Assembly (NCBI RefSeq): GCF_002797895.1
Contig: NZ_PGES01000001.1
Coordinates: 2,232,001 to 2,296,000 of the forward strand
Origin: Janthinobacterium sp. 67
Lineage (GTDB): Bacteria; Pseudomonadota; Gammaproteobacteria; Burkholderiales; Burkholderiaceae_D
DNA length: 64,000 bases
Direction: 5' to 3'
In this document: positions 8,850 through 17,225 of the stretch, one piece after another
How the letters are laid out: every line of letters starts with the position of its first letter
Numbering within the stretch: the first letter of the stretch is position 1
The notes under the pieces: model-generated
The model's input: the letters and a program-made list of their open reading frames with translations, nothing else
What the model was told of the DNA's origin: nothing
Databases searched by the model: none
Made by a program: the position numbers and the translations under genes

Positions 8850-10319
8850 TTATTCCTTGCGTTGGCGACGCCGGCGCAGCCACACGAACAGCGCGATCAG
8901 CAGCAAGATGCCCACGATGCCGCCCGGCAGCATGAACGGTTGTGCCCGCGCCAGCACGGGTTTCTCGCCACCGCTGCGCGCCTGCGCCACGTAGGCCGGC
9001 GTGACGGACACGTCCGGATTGCCGTACTGTTTCAATACGTAATTGGCGATCGACGCGATCTGCTCGTCCGTCAATGGTTGCACATAGGAGCGCTGGTCGA
9101 AACGGGGCATGAACGCTTCGTGCTCTTCCCCTTCGATCTTGCGCTCGACGCCAAACAAGATGGCCGAGACCAGGTTAGCCGGCGTGTTGCCGCCCGTCGC
9201 CGTATTGTTGAACAGGGCCGGATAGCTTTGTCCCGTGCTGCCCGCGCCGCTGGCCGAATGGCAGCTGGCGCAGTAGCCGGAAAACAGCACGGCGCCGCTG
9301 TTCAGGGAATGGTGCTCGGTGGAACCGGCCATGCCGCGCAACGCAGCTTCTTCGCTGGCGGCGCTGCCGTGGCTGAAGGCAGCCTTGGTCTGCCCCGGTG
9401 CGCGCACGGGCGGCACCGTGCGCAGCCACGCCACGATGGCGGCCACGTCGTCGTCGCGCAAAAATTGCAGGCTGTTCTGGATGGCTTCGGCCATGCCGCC
9501 CGCCGCCTGTCCCTTGCCTTCCACGTGGCCCGTCTTCAGGTAGGCCGTGAGTTCCGCATCCGTCCACGCGCCGATGCCGCTGACCTTGTCCGACGTGATG
9601 TTGGGCGCATGCCAGGAACCAAGCGACGCGCCGGCCAGGGTCTGGCTGCCGATTTCCCCCATCAGCGCATTGCGCGGCGTATGGCAGGCGCTGCAGTGCG
9701 CCAGGCCTTCGGCCAGGTAGGCGCCGCGGTTGATCTGCGCGCTCTTCGCCGGGTCCGGCACGAAGCGCTTATTGTCGAGGAACAAGGTATTCCAGCCCAG
9801 CATCGACAGGCGCACATTGAACGGGAATGGCAGCGCCGTCTGGCGCGCCGGCTCGTCGACGGGCTTGACGGCCTGCATGAAGTAGTAATACAGGTCGCCC
9901 ACGTCCGCATCCGTCAGCTGCGCATAGCTGGTGTAGGGCATGGCCGGATACAGGTGGCTGCCATCGGCGCGCACGCCTGCACGCAGGGCGCGCGCAAAGT
10001 CCGCTTCCGTGTAGTGGCCGATGCCGCCTGTTTTCGATGGCGTGATATTCGTCGCGTAGATCGTGCCCAGCGGCGAGTCGATGGCGTAGCCGCCCGCATA
10101 CGGCTTGCCGCCCGCCGCCGTATGGCATGCCATGCAATCGGCGGCGATGGCCAGGTAGCGGCCCCGCTCCAGGCGCGCATCGGGCTTGCCAGCCACCGGC
10201 GCGGCCGGGCGGTCCGGCGTCAGGGTGACGGGCGGAACAGGTGACACAGGTGGCGCAGCGTGCGCGGCCAGCGGCAAGCCGGCCGCCAGGGTCAGGCTCA
10301 ACAATAAACGGCGCATCAT
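8850..10319 (-). CDS. Triheme cytochrome c subunit of membrane sugar/gluconate dehydrogenase
   Basis: A 489-aa periplasmic cytochrome c that passes electrons from the flavoprotein dehydrogenase to ubiquinone. It has a signal peptide (MMRRLLLSLTLAAGLPLAAHA), three heme-binding CxxCH motifs (CMACH, CSACH, CASCH) and a C-terminal membrane anchor followed by arginines. This three-heme layout matches the cytochrome subunits of FAD-dependent gluconate, sorbitol and alcohol dehydrogenases. AGGGAGG just upstream supports the start. It is the last gene of a three-gene operon; its ATG overlaps the stop of the GMC subunit (10316-10319). Confidence 0.92.
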   Translation of the reverse strand: MMRRLLLSLTLAAGLPLAAHAAPPVSPVPPVTLTPDRPAAPVAGKPDARLERGRYLAIAADCMACHTAAGGKPYAGGYAIDSPLGTIYATNITPSKTGGIGHYTEADFARALRAGVRADGSHLYPAMPYTSYAQLTDADVGDLYYYFMQAVKPVDEPARQTALPFPFNVRLSMLGWNTLFLDNKRFVPDPAKSAQINRGAYLAEGLAHCSACHTPRNALMGEIGSQTLAGASLGSWHAPNITSDKVSGIGAWTDAELTAYLKTGHVEGKGQAAGGMAEAIQNSLQFLRDDDVAAIVAWLRTVPPVRAPGQTKAAFSHGSAASEEAALRGMAGSTEHHSLNSGAVLFSGYCASCHSASGAGSTGQSYPALFNNTATGGNTPANLVSAILFGVERKIEGEEHEAFMPRFDQRSYVQPLTDEQIASIANYVLKQYGNPDVSVTPAYVAQARSGGEKPVLARAQPFMLPGGIVGILLLIALFVWLRRRRQRKE

Positions 10320-11974
10320 GCGGCCTCCCTTGCCAGGGTGCGGGCGATGTCGTCGGCCGCGCGCAGACCGAGCGCGGCCATGCTGAGGGTGGTGTTGACG
10401 ACGCTGGCCGACGGCATGGCGCCGCCGCCCGGCAGCCACAGGTTGGCGTGGTCGTGGGCGCGGCAATTGCCGTCGACCACGGAGTCAAGACGATTCGAGC
10501 CCATGATGACGCCGCCCATGATGTGGTTATTCGCATTCAGGCTGTCGGTGATATGGAATTCCACGGCGCCGAACAGCTTGCCGATGTGCTTGAGCTGCGC
10601 ATGCGCGGCCTTCGCGCCATCGCGCACGTAGTCGCCCACGTCATAGTAAATGTCGGGACAGGCCAGGCCCAGCGGGTCCTTGCGCGTCTTGCTCAGGGTC
10701 AAGCGGTTGTGCGCTTCGGGCAGCGGTTCCAGGCTGATCGACAAGTCCACGCCGAATGCGGCGCGGCGGCGGATTTCATCGTCGAGGTCCTTGCCCACCA
10801 GGCCCAGCTTCAACGACTGCTGGGTAGCGGGTCCCACCCTCGTGATGTTATTCAGGATCATCTTGTTGGCCGAATACTGCGCGCGGAAGGCGCCATCGCG
10901 CGGTCCCACCAGGCAGCTGCTTTGCGCGGGGCCGCGACCCGTCCAGATCGGTTCATTGGCGAGGAAGGTACAGTGGAAACCCGAATGGTCCATCATGTTG
11001 CGGCCCACCTGGTCGGAACTGTTGGCGATGCCGTTCGGATTGTTCTGGTTGGCCGCCAGCAATAGCAAACGGGGCGTTTCGATGCCGTTGCAGGCAATCA
11101 CGAAAGCCTTGCCCGTCGCCATGTGCGACTGTTTCTTGGCGTCATACCAGTGCACGGCGGTGACGCGGTTGTTCTGGTCCGTGTCGATGCGGTAGACGAC
11201 GGCCTCGGCCAGCACGCCCGCGCCCTTCAGCTCGGCCCGCTCCACGTGGTGGATGCCGTTGTACATGGCGCCGATGGGGCAGATCGGCTGGCAATTGTTA
11301 TTGCCGCAGCAGGTCGGGCGGCCCTGCCATGGGCGCGTCGAACGGCCTTGCGGGATCGGCACGGAGCGGTAGCCGTGCGGGTTGACCACTTCGGCAAAAC
11401 GCTTGTCGCCATAGCCCCAGGGCACCATGTCCATCGGATACGGTGCGCTGCGTTCGCTCGGCGACTGCAGCGCGGGATCGTTGGGGCCGGCCACGCCCAT
11501 TTCCTGCTCGGCGCGGCAATAGTACGGTTCCAGTTCATCGTAGGAAATGGCCCAGTCGCGCCCTACCCCGTAGTCGCTTTTCATGCGCATGTCGGACGGC
11601 AAGTGGCGCCAGCACGACGCGGCCCAGTGCCAGGTCGTGCCGCCCACCGTGCGCAGATAGCCCTGCTGGAAACTGCTGCCGTTGGGACCGGACAATTCCA
11701 CGTAGTTATTCTTCGGGAAATACAGGGGCGCGGGCGCGTTGTCCGCCTGCGGATACAGGCCCTGGAAGTCGGAACCGACGCGGTTTTCGAACGGCATGTT
11801 GCGCCAGTTTTCCACGGCCTGGCCACGCTCGATGCGCAGGCCCGCTTCCAGCATGATCACGGAATGGCCTTGCGCGGCCAGCTGGTCGGCCATCATGGCG
11901 CCGACGACGCCCGTGCCGACGATGACGACATCGGCGACGACGTCGCCATTACTCTTGAATTGGGGAGATTTCAT
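10316..11974 (-). CDS. GMC-family FAD-dependent oxidoreductase, large subunit of membrane sugar dehydrogenase
   Basis: A 552-aa flavoprotein catalysing oxidation of a sugar or sugar acid in the periplasm. The dinucleotide-binding fold DVVIVGTGVVGAMMADQ opens the protein, followed by MLEAGLRIERG; the substrate domain has WHWAASCWRH and the cysteine-rich CCGNNNCQPICPIGA, and the C-terminus carries the conserved His and Asn segments (GGVIMGSNR, NLWLPGGGAMP) of GMC enzymes. Closest functional classes are gluconate 2-dehydrogenase and FAD-sorbitol dehydrogenase. It has no signal peptide and is probably exported bound to the Tat-signal small subunit. It overlaps both neighbours by 4 bp. Confidence 0.92.
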   Translation of the reverse strand: MKSPQFKSNGDVVADVVIVGTGVVGAMMADQLAAQGHSVIMLEAGLRIERGQAVENWRNMPFENRVGSDFQGLYPQADNAPAPLYFPKNNYVELSGPNGSSFQQGYLRTVGGTTWHWAASCWRHLPSDMRMKSDYGVGRDWAISYDELEPYYCRAEQEMGVAGPNDPALQSPSERSAPYPMDMVPWGYGDKRFAEVVNPHGYRSVPIPQGRSTRPWQGRPTCCGNNNCQPICPIGAMYNGIHHVERAELKGAGVLAEAVVYRIDTDQNNRVTAVHWYDAKKQSHMATGKAFVIACNGIETPRLLLLAANQNNPNGIANSSDQVGRNMMDHSGFHCTFLANEPIWTGRGPAQSSCLVGPRDGAFRAQYSANKMILNNITRVGPATQQSLKLGLVGKDLDDEIRRRAAFGVDLSISLEPLPEAHNRLTLSKTRKDPLGLACPDIYYDVGDYVRDGAKAAHAQLKHIGKLFGAVEFHITDSLNANNHIMGGVIMGSNRLDSVVDGNCRAHDHANLWLPGGGAMPSASVVNTTLSMAALGLRAADDIARTLAREAA

Positions 11975-12630
11975 TTTGCTTGCTTGCCTTTCGGTTCGGG
12001 GGTGCCGGTGGTGGCCGGCGCGGGCACGGGTTTCGGTTCCACGGGGGCGGAAACGCGCACGGCCGGCGGCGCCTTCAGCCACCACAGGGGGCCGTAATTA
12101 CAGTAGGTCGGCACAACCTGGCCATCGGCCACCGTGCGGTACATCAAGGCCTCGGCATAGGCGACGACGATGGATTTCGTGCCCTGCGCCGCGTTGCCGG
12201 CAACAGTGCCCGTGTACCAGGCGGCAACGATGGCCAGCGCCAGCTCGCGCAAAGCCGCATCGGCGGCGGTGGCGGCCGCCAGCAGGACTTTCGCTTCCTG
12301 GCCCGTGACGAGCAGCGCGCCCAGCTGCGGCAAGCGCTCGGCGAAGCCGGGCACGTTGGCGCGCATGGCTTGTTCGATGCGCGCCGCCGTCGCGGCGGAC
12401 AGGTCGCGGTGGCCCGTGATCGTTTGCGACAAGGTGTAGAACAGCATGGTGGCGGGCGCCAGGCCGGGCGCCGGAGCGCCGGCCGGCGCCTGCATGGCGG
12501 CGGACAGGGGATTGCTCCAGAAACCGGCCTGCGCCAGCAAAGCGGCCAGGCCGATCAGGGCATGGCGGCGGCTGATGCGTGGAAGGGATGACGCAGATGT
12601 TGCAGATGGTTCGTTGTCTGGATGGTTCAT
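11971..12630 (-). CDS. Small (subunit 3-like) Tat-exported subunit of sugar dehydrogenase
   Basis: A 219-aa small subunit resembling gluconate 2-dehydrogenase subunit 3 / FAD-sorbitol dehydrogenase small subunit. Its N-terminus has a twin-arginine signal (SRRHALIGLAALLAQAG); the rest has the helical pattern SQTITGHRDLSAATAARI and NYGPLWWLKAP found in this family. A Pro/Lys-rich tail closes it. Known role of such subunits is chaperoning and co-exporting the flavin subunit through Tat. It is the first gene of the operon, coupled to the GMC subunit by a 4-bp overlap. Confidence 0.87.
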   Translation of the reverse strand: MNHPDNEPSATSASSLPRISRRHALIGLAALLAQAGFWSNPLSAAMQAPAGAPAPGLAPATMLFYTLSQTITGHRDLSAATAARIEQAMRANVPGFAERLPQLGALLVTGQEAKVLLAAATAADAALRELALAIVAAWYTGTVAGNAAQGTKSIVVAYAEALMYRTVADGQVVPTYCNYGPLWWLKAPPAVRVSAPVEPKPVPAPATTGTPEPKGKQAK

Positions 12631-12749
12631 GAGACTCCCGCAAGACTTGTTGTTTTATTGACTACGATGATTGCGCCACATTGCATTTGCGCATATATGG
12701 AACCGGTTCCATATTATCCTACATAAATAAATTGTTTGCCAATGGAGCA

Positions 12750-13754
12750 TTACTGCATGCCGCCGTCCCGCTCGGTCCGAGGCAAGCGCAGACGACATTC
12801 CAGACCCGGCTGGCCGCCCAGCCGGTAGCGGAAATCGAGCACGCTGCCGCCCGCCAAAACCGGCTTGCCCGGCAGGGCCAGGGGCAGGTTCAGGCTGCAC
12901 TCATGGTCACCGAGGACGATGTCGCCGTGCACGCGGATACGCGTCAGCAAGCGCGGCGCCTGTTCCAGCACGTCAGGCAGGCGGATGCTGGCGGCCGGCA
13001 GGCTGTCGCCCTGCTCGCCCTGCCAGGCGCGCAAGGCGTCCGCATCGAGGGCAAACACGGGGCCCCAGTCCGTGCACGGCTCGCCAGGGCTGCGCCGGTC
13101 CAGACCCAGGTGCACGGTGACGGCCGCCGGCAGCAGCGCCGCCGCAGGCGCTTGCGCGTGCAGGTTGCGCAGGATGGCCACTTGCGGCTCCTTGCCCAGC
13201 GCCGTATTCATGGTTTCGCTGACGATCACGTCCGGCATGGCGGCGGCAGGAATGCGGTAGGCGGCCGCGTCGGCGCAAATGTATTCGGCGACGTGGCCAC
13301 CGAGGCCCAGGGCGGCGATCAGCTCGCGCGCATGGCCCAGGGTCTCGGCATGCACGTCGAGGATGGCAAACTGCACCTGGGTCGCACGCAGCAAGGCCAT
13401 CACAGGCAGGGCCAACAGGGCAAACGGACCGCAGCCCGCATACAGCACGCGCACGGGCCGCCCGCCGTTCACGTCCAGCCGCTCGCGCACGGCCAGCGCC
13501 AGGCCCTGGATGAAGGCGGCGCTGCGGTAGGGCTCGCGCGCGCACAGTCCCGCCTGCACGGGGGAGATGGCCCAGCCGCTGGGCAGAAAACTCTCGCCGT
13601 CGCGCAAGCCGTCCTGCCGGTCCATGGCCAGGCCCGAATGGTGTTCGACGAGCTGGCGCAGCTGCACCGTTTCGCCGACCAGGCTGGCCAGGGTACGCCG
13701 CGGATCGCACAGCGCGGCCGCCATGGCGGCCAGTTCCGCGCGCGCCGAAGTCAC
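12750..13754 (-). CDS. Putative SAM-dependent methyltransferase
   Basis: Rossmann-type class I methyltransferase by motif: VLYAGCGPFALLALP resembles motif I, FAILDVHAET the acidic motif II, and DVIVSETMNTAL resembles the double-E type loop of protein arginine methyltransferases. No ATG stands at a sensible place; the in-frame GTG at 13754 has GGAG six bases upstream, while GTG at 13766 or a TTG further out are alternatives, so the N-terminus is uncertain. It is divergent from the GNAT, hydroxylase and sulfotransferase genes that follow, hinting at a shared modification pathway. Substrate unknown. Confidence 0.68.
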   Translation of the reverse strand: MTSARAELAAMAAALCDPRRTLASLVGETVQLRQLVEHHSGLAMDRQDGLRDGESFLPSGWAISPVQAGLCAREPYRSAAFIQGLALAVRERLDVNGGRPVRVLYAGCGPFALLALPVMALLRATQVQFAILDVHAETLGHARELIAALGLGGHVAEYICADAAAYRIPAAAMPDVIVSETMNTALGKEPQVAILRNLHAQAPAAALLPAAVTVHLGLDRRSPGEPCTDWGPVFALDADALRAWQGEQGDSLPAASIRLPDVLEQAPRLLTRIRVHGDIVLGDHECSLNLPLALPGKPVLAGGSVLDFRYRLGGQPGLECRLRLPRTERDGGMQ

Positions 13755-13910
13755 GCACAACTCCACGGGTAGAGCGGGATACAGACAGAATGCATGGCGG
13801 CTTCCTTGAAATGATTGCAAGTGCGCGGAAAAATTGGCAGCATAGCAAATAAATAAACGCCTGCGCATTTGGCACCATCGCCCCCATCGCCACCACCTAC
13901 CGGAGCACCG

Positions 13911-14399
13911 ATGCACGACTTGCCGCTTTCCGCCCCCTACCAGTTGCGCGTCCAGCGCGACGATGACGATGGCTTTGCCGCCGCGCTGTACAGCTCCACG
14001 CGCGACGACCTGCGCCAGATGCCGGCCGATCCCGCCGTCATCGCACAGCTGATCGCCATGCAGCAGCGCATGCAAAGCCATGGTTACCGGCAAGCGTATC
14101 CGCAGGCCATGTACCTGGTGCTGCAGCACGGCGACACCCCCATCGGGCGCCTGGTGCTGGAGCGCCAGGATCAGCTGCTGCACCTGGTCGACATCGCCAT
14201 CCTGCCCGCCGCGCAGGGCCAGGGCGCCGGCAGCGCCGTGCTGCGCGGCCTGCAGGCGCAAGCGGGCGCGCAGCAATGCCGAATCCACCTTGCCGTCAAC
14301 AAAAGCAACGCGGCCGCGCGCGCGCTGTACCAGCGGCTGGGCTTTCGCCCGCGCGGGGAAAACGACGTCCAGGAACAACTGGAATGGAGCGCGCCATAG
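13911..14399 (+). CDS. GNAT-family N-acetyltransferase
   Basis: A 162-aa GCN5-related acetyltransferase. Motif A for acetyl-CoA binding is visible as VDIAILPAAQGQGAGSAVL (Q/RxxGxG/A type), followed by LAVNKSNAAARALYQRLGF, the standard motif B. The ATG at 13911 follows GGAG with a five-base gap; an upstream ATG at 13869 lies in proline-rich, non-conserved sequence. The next gene begins inside its last codons. Acceptor substrate is not predictable. Confidence 0.88.
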   Translation: MHDLPLSAPYQLRVQRDDDDGFAAALYSSTRDDLRQMPADPAVIAQLIAMQQRMQSHGYRQAYPQAMYLVLQHGDTPIGRLVLERQDQLLHLVDIAILPAAQGQGAGSAVLRGLQAQAGAQQCRIHLAVNKSNAAARALYQRLGFRPRGENDVQEQLEWSAP

Positions 14400-15121
14400 T
14401 GCCGACGCCGAAGCCGCCCAGCACCTGGCTGCGGCTACCGCTGCGCTTTGACGTGGTGCGCATGCAGCGCGACAGCGACCAGTTCGCCGTCGGCGAGTGG
14501 ATCCATCATTTCAATACGGGCGCCTACGACCAGGGCTGGAGCTGCGTGCCGCTGCGCTCGGCAGATGGCCAGGCCGGCCACATCATGCCCATCGACGGCG
14601 CCGCCTATGCCGGCACGCCGCAGCTGGCGCGCTGTCCCTGCCTGCGCGAGGTGCTCGCCAGCTTCGCCTGCGAGATCCGCGCCGCGCGCCTGATGGCGCT
14701 GGCACCGGGCGCCGTCATCCGCGCGCACCGCGACGGCGGCACGTCGCTGGCCGATGGCTTGATCCGCATCCACATCCCCATCCACACTTCGCCGCAGGTG
14801 CTGTTCAGCATTGATGGCGAGACTGTCCACTTCACGGCCGGCCACGCCTGGTACATGGATGCCAGCTGCCTGCACGCCGTGCGCAACGATGGCGCAACGC
14901 CGCGCATCCACCTCGTGCTCGACTGCGTTACCAATGCCTGGCTCGAAACGCTGTTCGCCTCGGCCGGCTTCGTGCCGAAAGCGGCCCATAAATATGGCGA
15001 CCCCAGCATCAACGATGGCAATGTGCGGGCCGTCATCGCCCAGCTGCGGCTGTCGCCCTCGCCGGCCAGCCTGGCGCTGGCCAGCCAACTGTCTGGATTG
15101 GCAGACGGGAGCGCGCCATGA
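14384..15121 (+). CDS. Aspartyl/asparaginyl beta-hydroxylase-like Fe(II)/2-oxoglutarate enzyme
   Basis: A 245-aa cupin-type dioxygenase-like protein. Conserved Asp/Asn hydroxylase features are HRDGG (metal and substrate region), RIHIPIHT, and HAVRNDG with RIHLVLD near the C-terminus, consistent with two metal-binding histidines and the 2-oxoglutarate arginine. Start may be ATG 14384 (overlapping the GNAT gene by 16 bp) or GTG 14399. Its stop overlaps the ATG of the sulfotransferase-like gene. The small operon (acetyltransferase, hydroxylase, sulfotransferase) looks like a tailoring set for a peptide or other metabolite, which is inference. Confidence 0.82.
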   Translation: MERAIVPTPKPPSTWLRLPLRFDVVRMQRDSDQFAVGEWIHHFNTGAYDQGWSCVPLRSADGQAGHIMPIDGAAYAGTPQLARCPCLREVLASFACEIRAARLMALAPGAVIRAHRDGGTSLADGLIRIHIPIHTSPQVLFSIDGETVHFTAGHAWYMDASCLHAVRNDGATPRIHLVLDCVTNAWLETLFASAGFVPKAAHKYGDPSINDGNVRAVIAQLRLSPSPASLALASQLSGLADGSAP

Positions 15122-16137
15122 ACGGCACGCCAGCGATAGTCGAGCAAGAACGCCTGCTGGCAAAGGGGGAAACGGTGGCATGGCGCGAAGGCATGGACTT
15201 GCGCGGCTGGTATCCCTTGTACGTGGAGCGTGGCGATGCTTTGACGGACGCCGCCATGTGCTGGCGCGAACTGGGGGAAACGGTGTTCAGAGACGCCTTC
15301 TTTGTCAATACCCTGGCGCGCCAGCCGCACGAGGAGCGCCGCGTCTGCCGCACGCCGCTGGCCGCGCTGGCCACGATGGCCAAGCTCGGCGATGGCCTGG
15401 CGCCCGACGCCTTCATCTTCCACGTCTCGCGCTGCGGCTCGACCCTGCTGAGCCAGCTGCTGGCATCCTTGCCGCAATGCATAGTCATGTCCGAGCCGCC
15501 CATCATCGATTCGCTGCTGCGCCTGCATCACGATGGCATGGCGGGCAGCGACAGCATCGCCCTGCTGCGCCAGGCCATCCTGGCACTGGGCCAGCGCCGC
15601 TCCGGCGCAGAGACGCAGCACATCATCAAGCTCGACTGCTGGCACATCCACAGCCTGGACTTGCTGCGGCAAGCGTTTCCCGATACGCCCTGCCTGTTCG
15701 TCTACCGCGAACCGCTGGCCGTGCTCGCCTCGCACCAGCGCCAGCGCGGACCGCAAATGGTGCCCGGCATGCTGCACCCGGCACAGCTGCCGCTTCCCGC
15801 GCACCGGCTGGCGCCGGGCGACCTCGATGGCTATGCGGGCCTCGTGCTGGCCAGCCTGTTCGACGCCGCCCTGCCCCATGCGGCCGCCGGCCAGCTGCAG
15901 TTAATTCACTACAAGCAATTGCCAGATATCGTGTTCAGCGATGTATTGACGCGTCTGGGCATCGCCCCCACGCCGGCACAGTTGCAAGCGATGCGCGCGC
16001 GCGGCGGCGTGCATGCGAAATACGGCACGGCCTACCAAGGCGACCCGCCAGTGGCCGCGACAAGCGGCCTGGCCGCCATCGCCGCGCAAGTGCAGCCCGG
16101 CTATCTGGCGCTGGAAGCGTTGCGCACGGAGCAATAG
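15118..16137 (+). CDS. Sulfotransferase-family protein
   Basis: A 339-aa protein with the PAPS-binding pattern of sulfotransferases: FHVSRCGSTLLSQLL resembles the 5'-phosphosulfate loop (usually xRSGTT/STLL) and FVYREPLAVLASH the 3'-phosphate-binding motif. The N-terminal 90 residues are not typical and may be an extra domain. It is translated from an ATGA overlap with the upstream hydroxylase gene, so it is the last member of that operon. It ends directly against the convergent gene at 16138-16440. Substrate unknown. Confidence 0.83.
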   Translation: MNGTPAIVEQERLLAKGETVAWREGMDLRGWYPLYVERGDALTDAAMCWRELGETVFRDAFFVNTLARQPHEERRVCRTPLAALATMAKLGDGLAPDAFIFHVSRCGSTLLSQLLASLPQCIVMSEPPIIDSLLRLHHDGMAGSDSIALLRQAILALGQRRSGAETQHIIKLDCWHIHSLDLLRQAFPDTPCLFVYREPLAVLASHQRQRGPQMVPGMLHPAQLPLPAHRLAPGDLDGYAGLVLASLFDAALPHAAAGQLQLIHYKQLPDIVFSDVLTRLGIAPTPAQLQAMRARGGVHAKYGTAYQGDPPVAATSGLAAIAAQVQPGYLALEALRTEQ

Positions 16138-16440
16138 TCACAGCGCGGCGGCATTGTCCTCGCGCCACTTGCGCACCATCTCGCTGCTGATTTCCCGTTC
16201 ATAGCAGATGGGGGCGTAACCGCCCTTCCGGCTCCATGCGCTGCGTCCCCCGCAAGCGCTGCCATTCTTGGCGGCATTGTAGGGACAGGGGCAACGGCCC
16301 GGATAGGCGGCAATCGACTCGGCGATGATCTGCTGCTTGACCTTCGCTTCGGTTGGCGGCTGGCGCCCCTGACCGCCGGCCAGGGGCCAGTAAGCGGTGC
16401 CGGCGGCCAGCATCAGCACCAGGGCGCAGAGATTCTTCAT
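16138..16440 (-). CDS. Small predicted secreted cysteine-containing protein
   Basis: A 100-aa protein beginning MKNLCALVLMLAAGTAYWPLAGG, a likely signal peptide (or lipoprotein-free leader). The mature part contains a conserved-looking cysteine segment CPCPYNAAKNGSACGGRSAW and PICYERE. This pattern recurs in small uncharacterised secreted proteins of proteobacteria; I cannot name a function. An in-frame extension to 16533 would mask the leader, so the start at 16440 is preferred. Its stop abuts the convergent sulfotransferase gene. Confidence 0.68.
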   Translation of the reverse strand: MKNLCALVLMLAAGTAYWPLAGGQGRQPPTEAKVKQQIIAESIAAYPGRCPCPYNAAKNGSACGGRSAWSRKGGYAPICYEREISSEMVRKWREDNAAAL

Positions 16441-16547
16441 AAGAAAGTTGTTTTCATCGACAGGCAGCAAACGTGCGATACCAGTATGACAGATGCTTTT
16501 CGGCAAATCAGCGTGAAATGTCACGAAAATCATGGCCGCAATGCAAA

Positions 16548-16573
16548 AAGCCCAACCGTGAAGGCTGGGCTTT
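16548..16573 (-). terminator. Rho-independent terminator of tRNA-Asn (second copy)
   Basis: AAGCCCA/TGGGCTT stem extended by CC/GG, with flanking A and T runs, 19 bp downstream of the tRNA 3' end. The same hairpin with small changes recurs before the two tRNA-Asn 3'-half repeats near 18190 and 20375. Confidence 0.85.
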
Positions 16574-16591
16574 TCGATACTGCTGATGTTC

Positions 16592-16667
16592 TGGCTCCCC
16601 GACCTGGACTCGAACCAGGGACCTGCGGATTAACAGTCCGTCGCTCTACCAACTGAGCTATCAGGGA
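16592..16667 (-). tRNA. tRNA-Asn (GTT), second intact copy
   Basis: All 76 bases match the copy at 5831-5906, including the encoded CCA, GTT anticodon and TTCGAGTCC T loop. It has its own terminator. This gene and its downstream relatives mark a tRNA-Asn integration hot spot. Confidence 0.97.
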
Positions 16668-16740
16668 AAAGAGGCCGCATTCTATAGGGCAAATTTTCAG
16701 TTGTCCAGATTTACGCCAAAAAATTTACGCACGGCGACAC

Positions 16741-17067
16741 TCAGCCCGGATTTTCCCGGGGCTGATAGTCAAATACCAGCACCCGTCCCAGCCATGGCTT
16801 GAGGAGCTCGACAAAGGCCAGATGGGCCGGATGGGCCAGGTACACGTCGCGCGCGCTGGCGCCATCGAAGGTCAAGGTAAAACAATCGGTAAAGCCGTCA
16901 TCGAGACCTTCCGGACTGACGTTCGGCCCCCATTCGAATTGCAGCACGCCGGGAATGCGGTGTTTAAGCTGGGAAAACTCATAGACCAGCTCGGCATGCT
17001 TGGCCGGTGTGATGTCCTCGAGAAAATCACACAGGACGATATGGCGCAACGGGATTGAACAGGTCAT
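16741..17067 (-). CDS. Dabb (stress-responsive A/B barrel) family protein
   Basis: A 108-aa protein of the dimeric alpha-beta barrel Dabb family. Family marks are LRHIVLCDF near the start, the GVLQFEWGPNVSPEGL segment, and DVYLAHPAHLAFVELLKPW with the conserved His-Pro. Members are small cytoplasmic dimers, some stress-induced, some enzymes of aromatic metabolism; no substrate can be given here. It is a monocistronic gene between the second tRNA-Asn and a divergent hydrolase gene. Confidence 0.88.
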   Translation of the reverse strand: MTCSIPLRHIVLCDFLEDITPAKHAELVYEFSQLKHRIPGVLQFEWGPNVSPEGLDDGFTDCFTLTFDGASARDVYLAHPAHLAFVELLKPWLGRVLVFDYQPRENPG

Positions 17068-17225
17068 GGTGGCAGCTCTCCTATGGGGTTACATTCAGGA
17101 TAGCGCAAAACGGAAAAGCCCACAGGCAGCGGCCCGCCACGCCGCACATATTTTCCATACACAACATGTTATTCGGATAAGATCCCTCATGGACATCCCC
17201 TACCCGCAGGCAACCATCTCGGACC

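Noticed and set aside
8862..10244. Plus-strand frame of 460 codons
   Set aside because: Antisense to the triheme cytochrome gene, which has three CxxCH motifs and a signal peptide.
12681..13772. Plus-strand frame of 363 codons
   Set aside because: Antisense to the methyltransferase; no domain pattern and biased composition.
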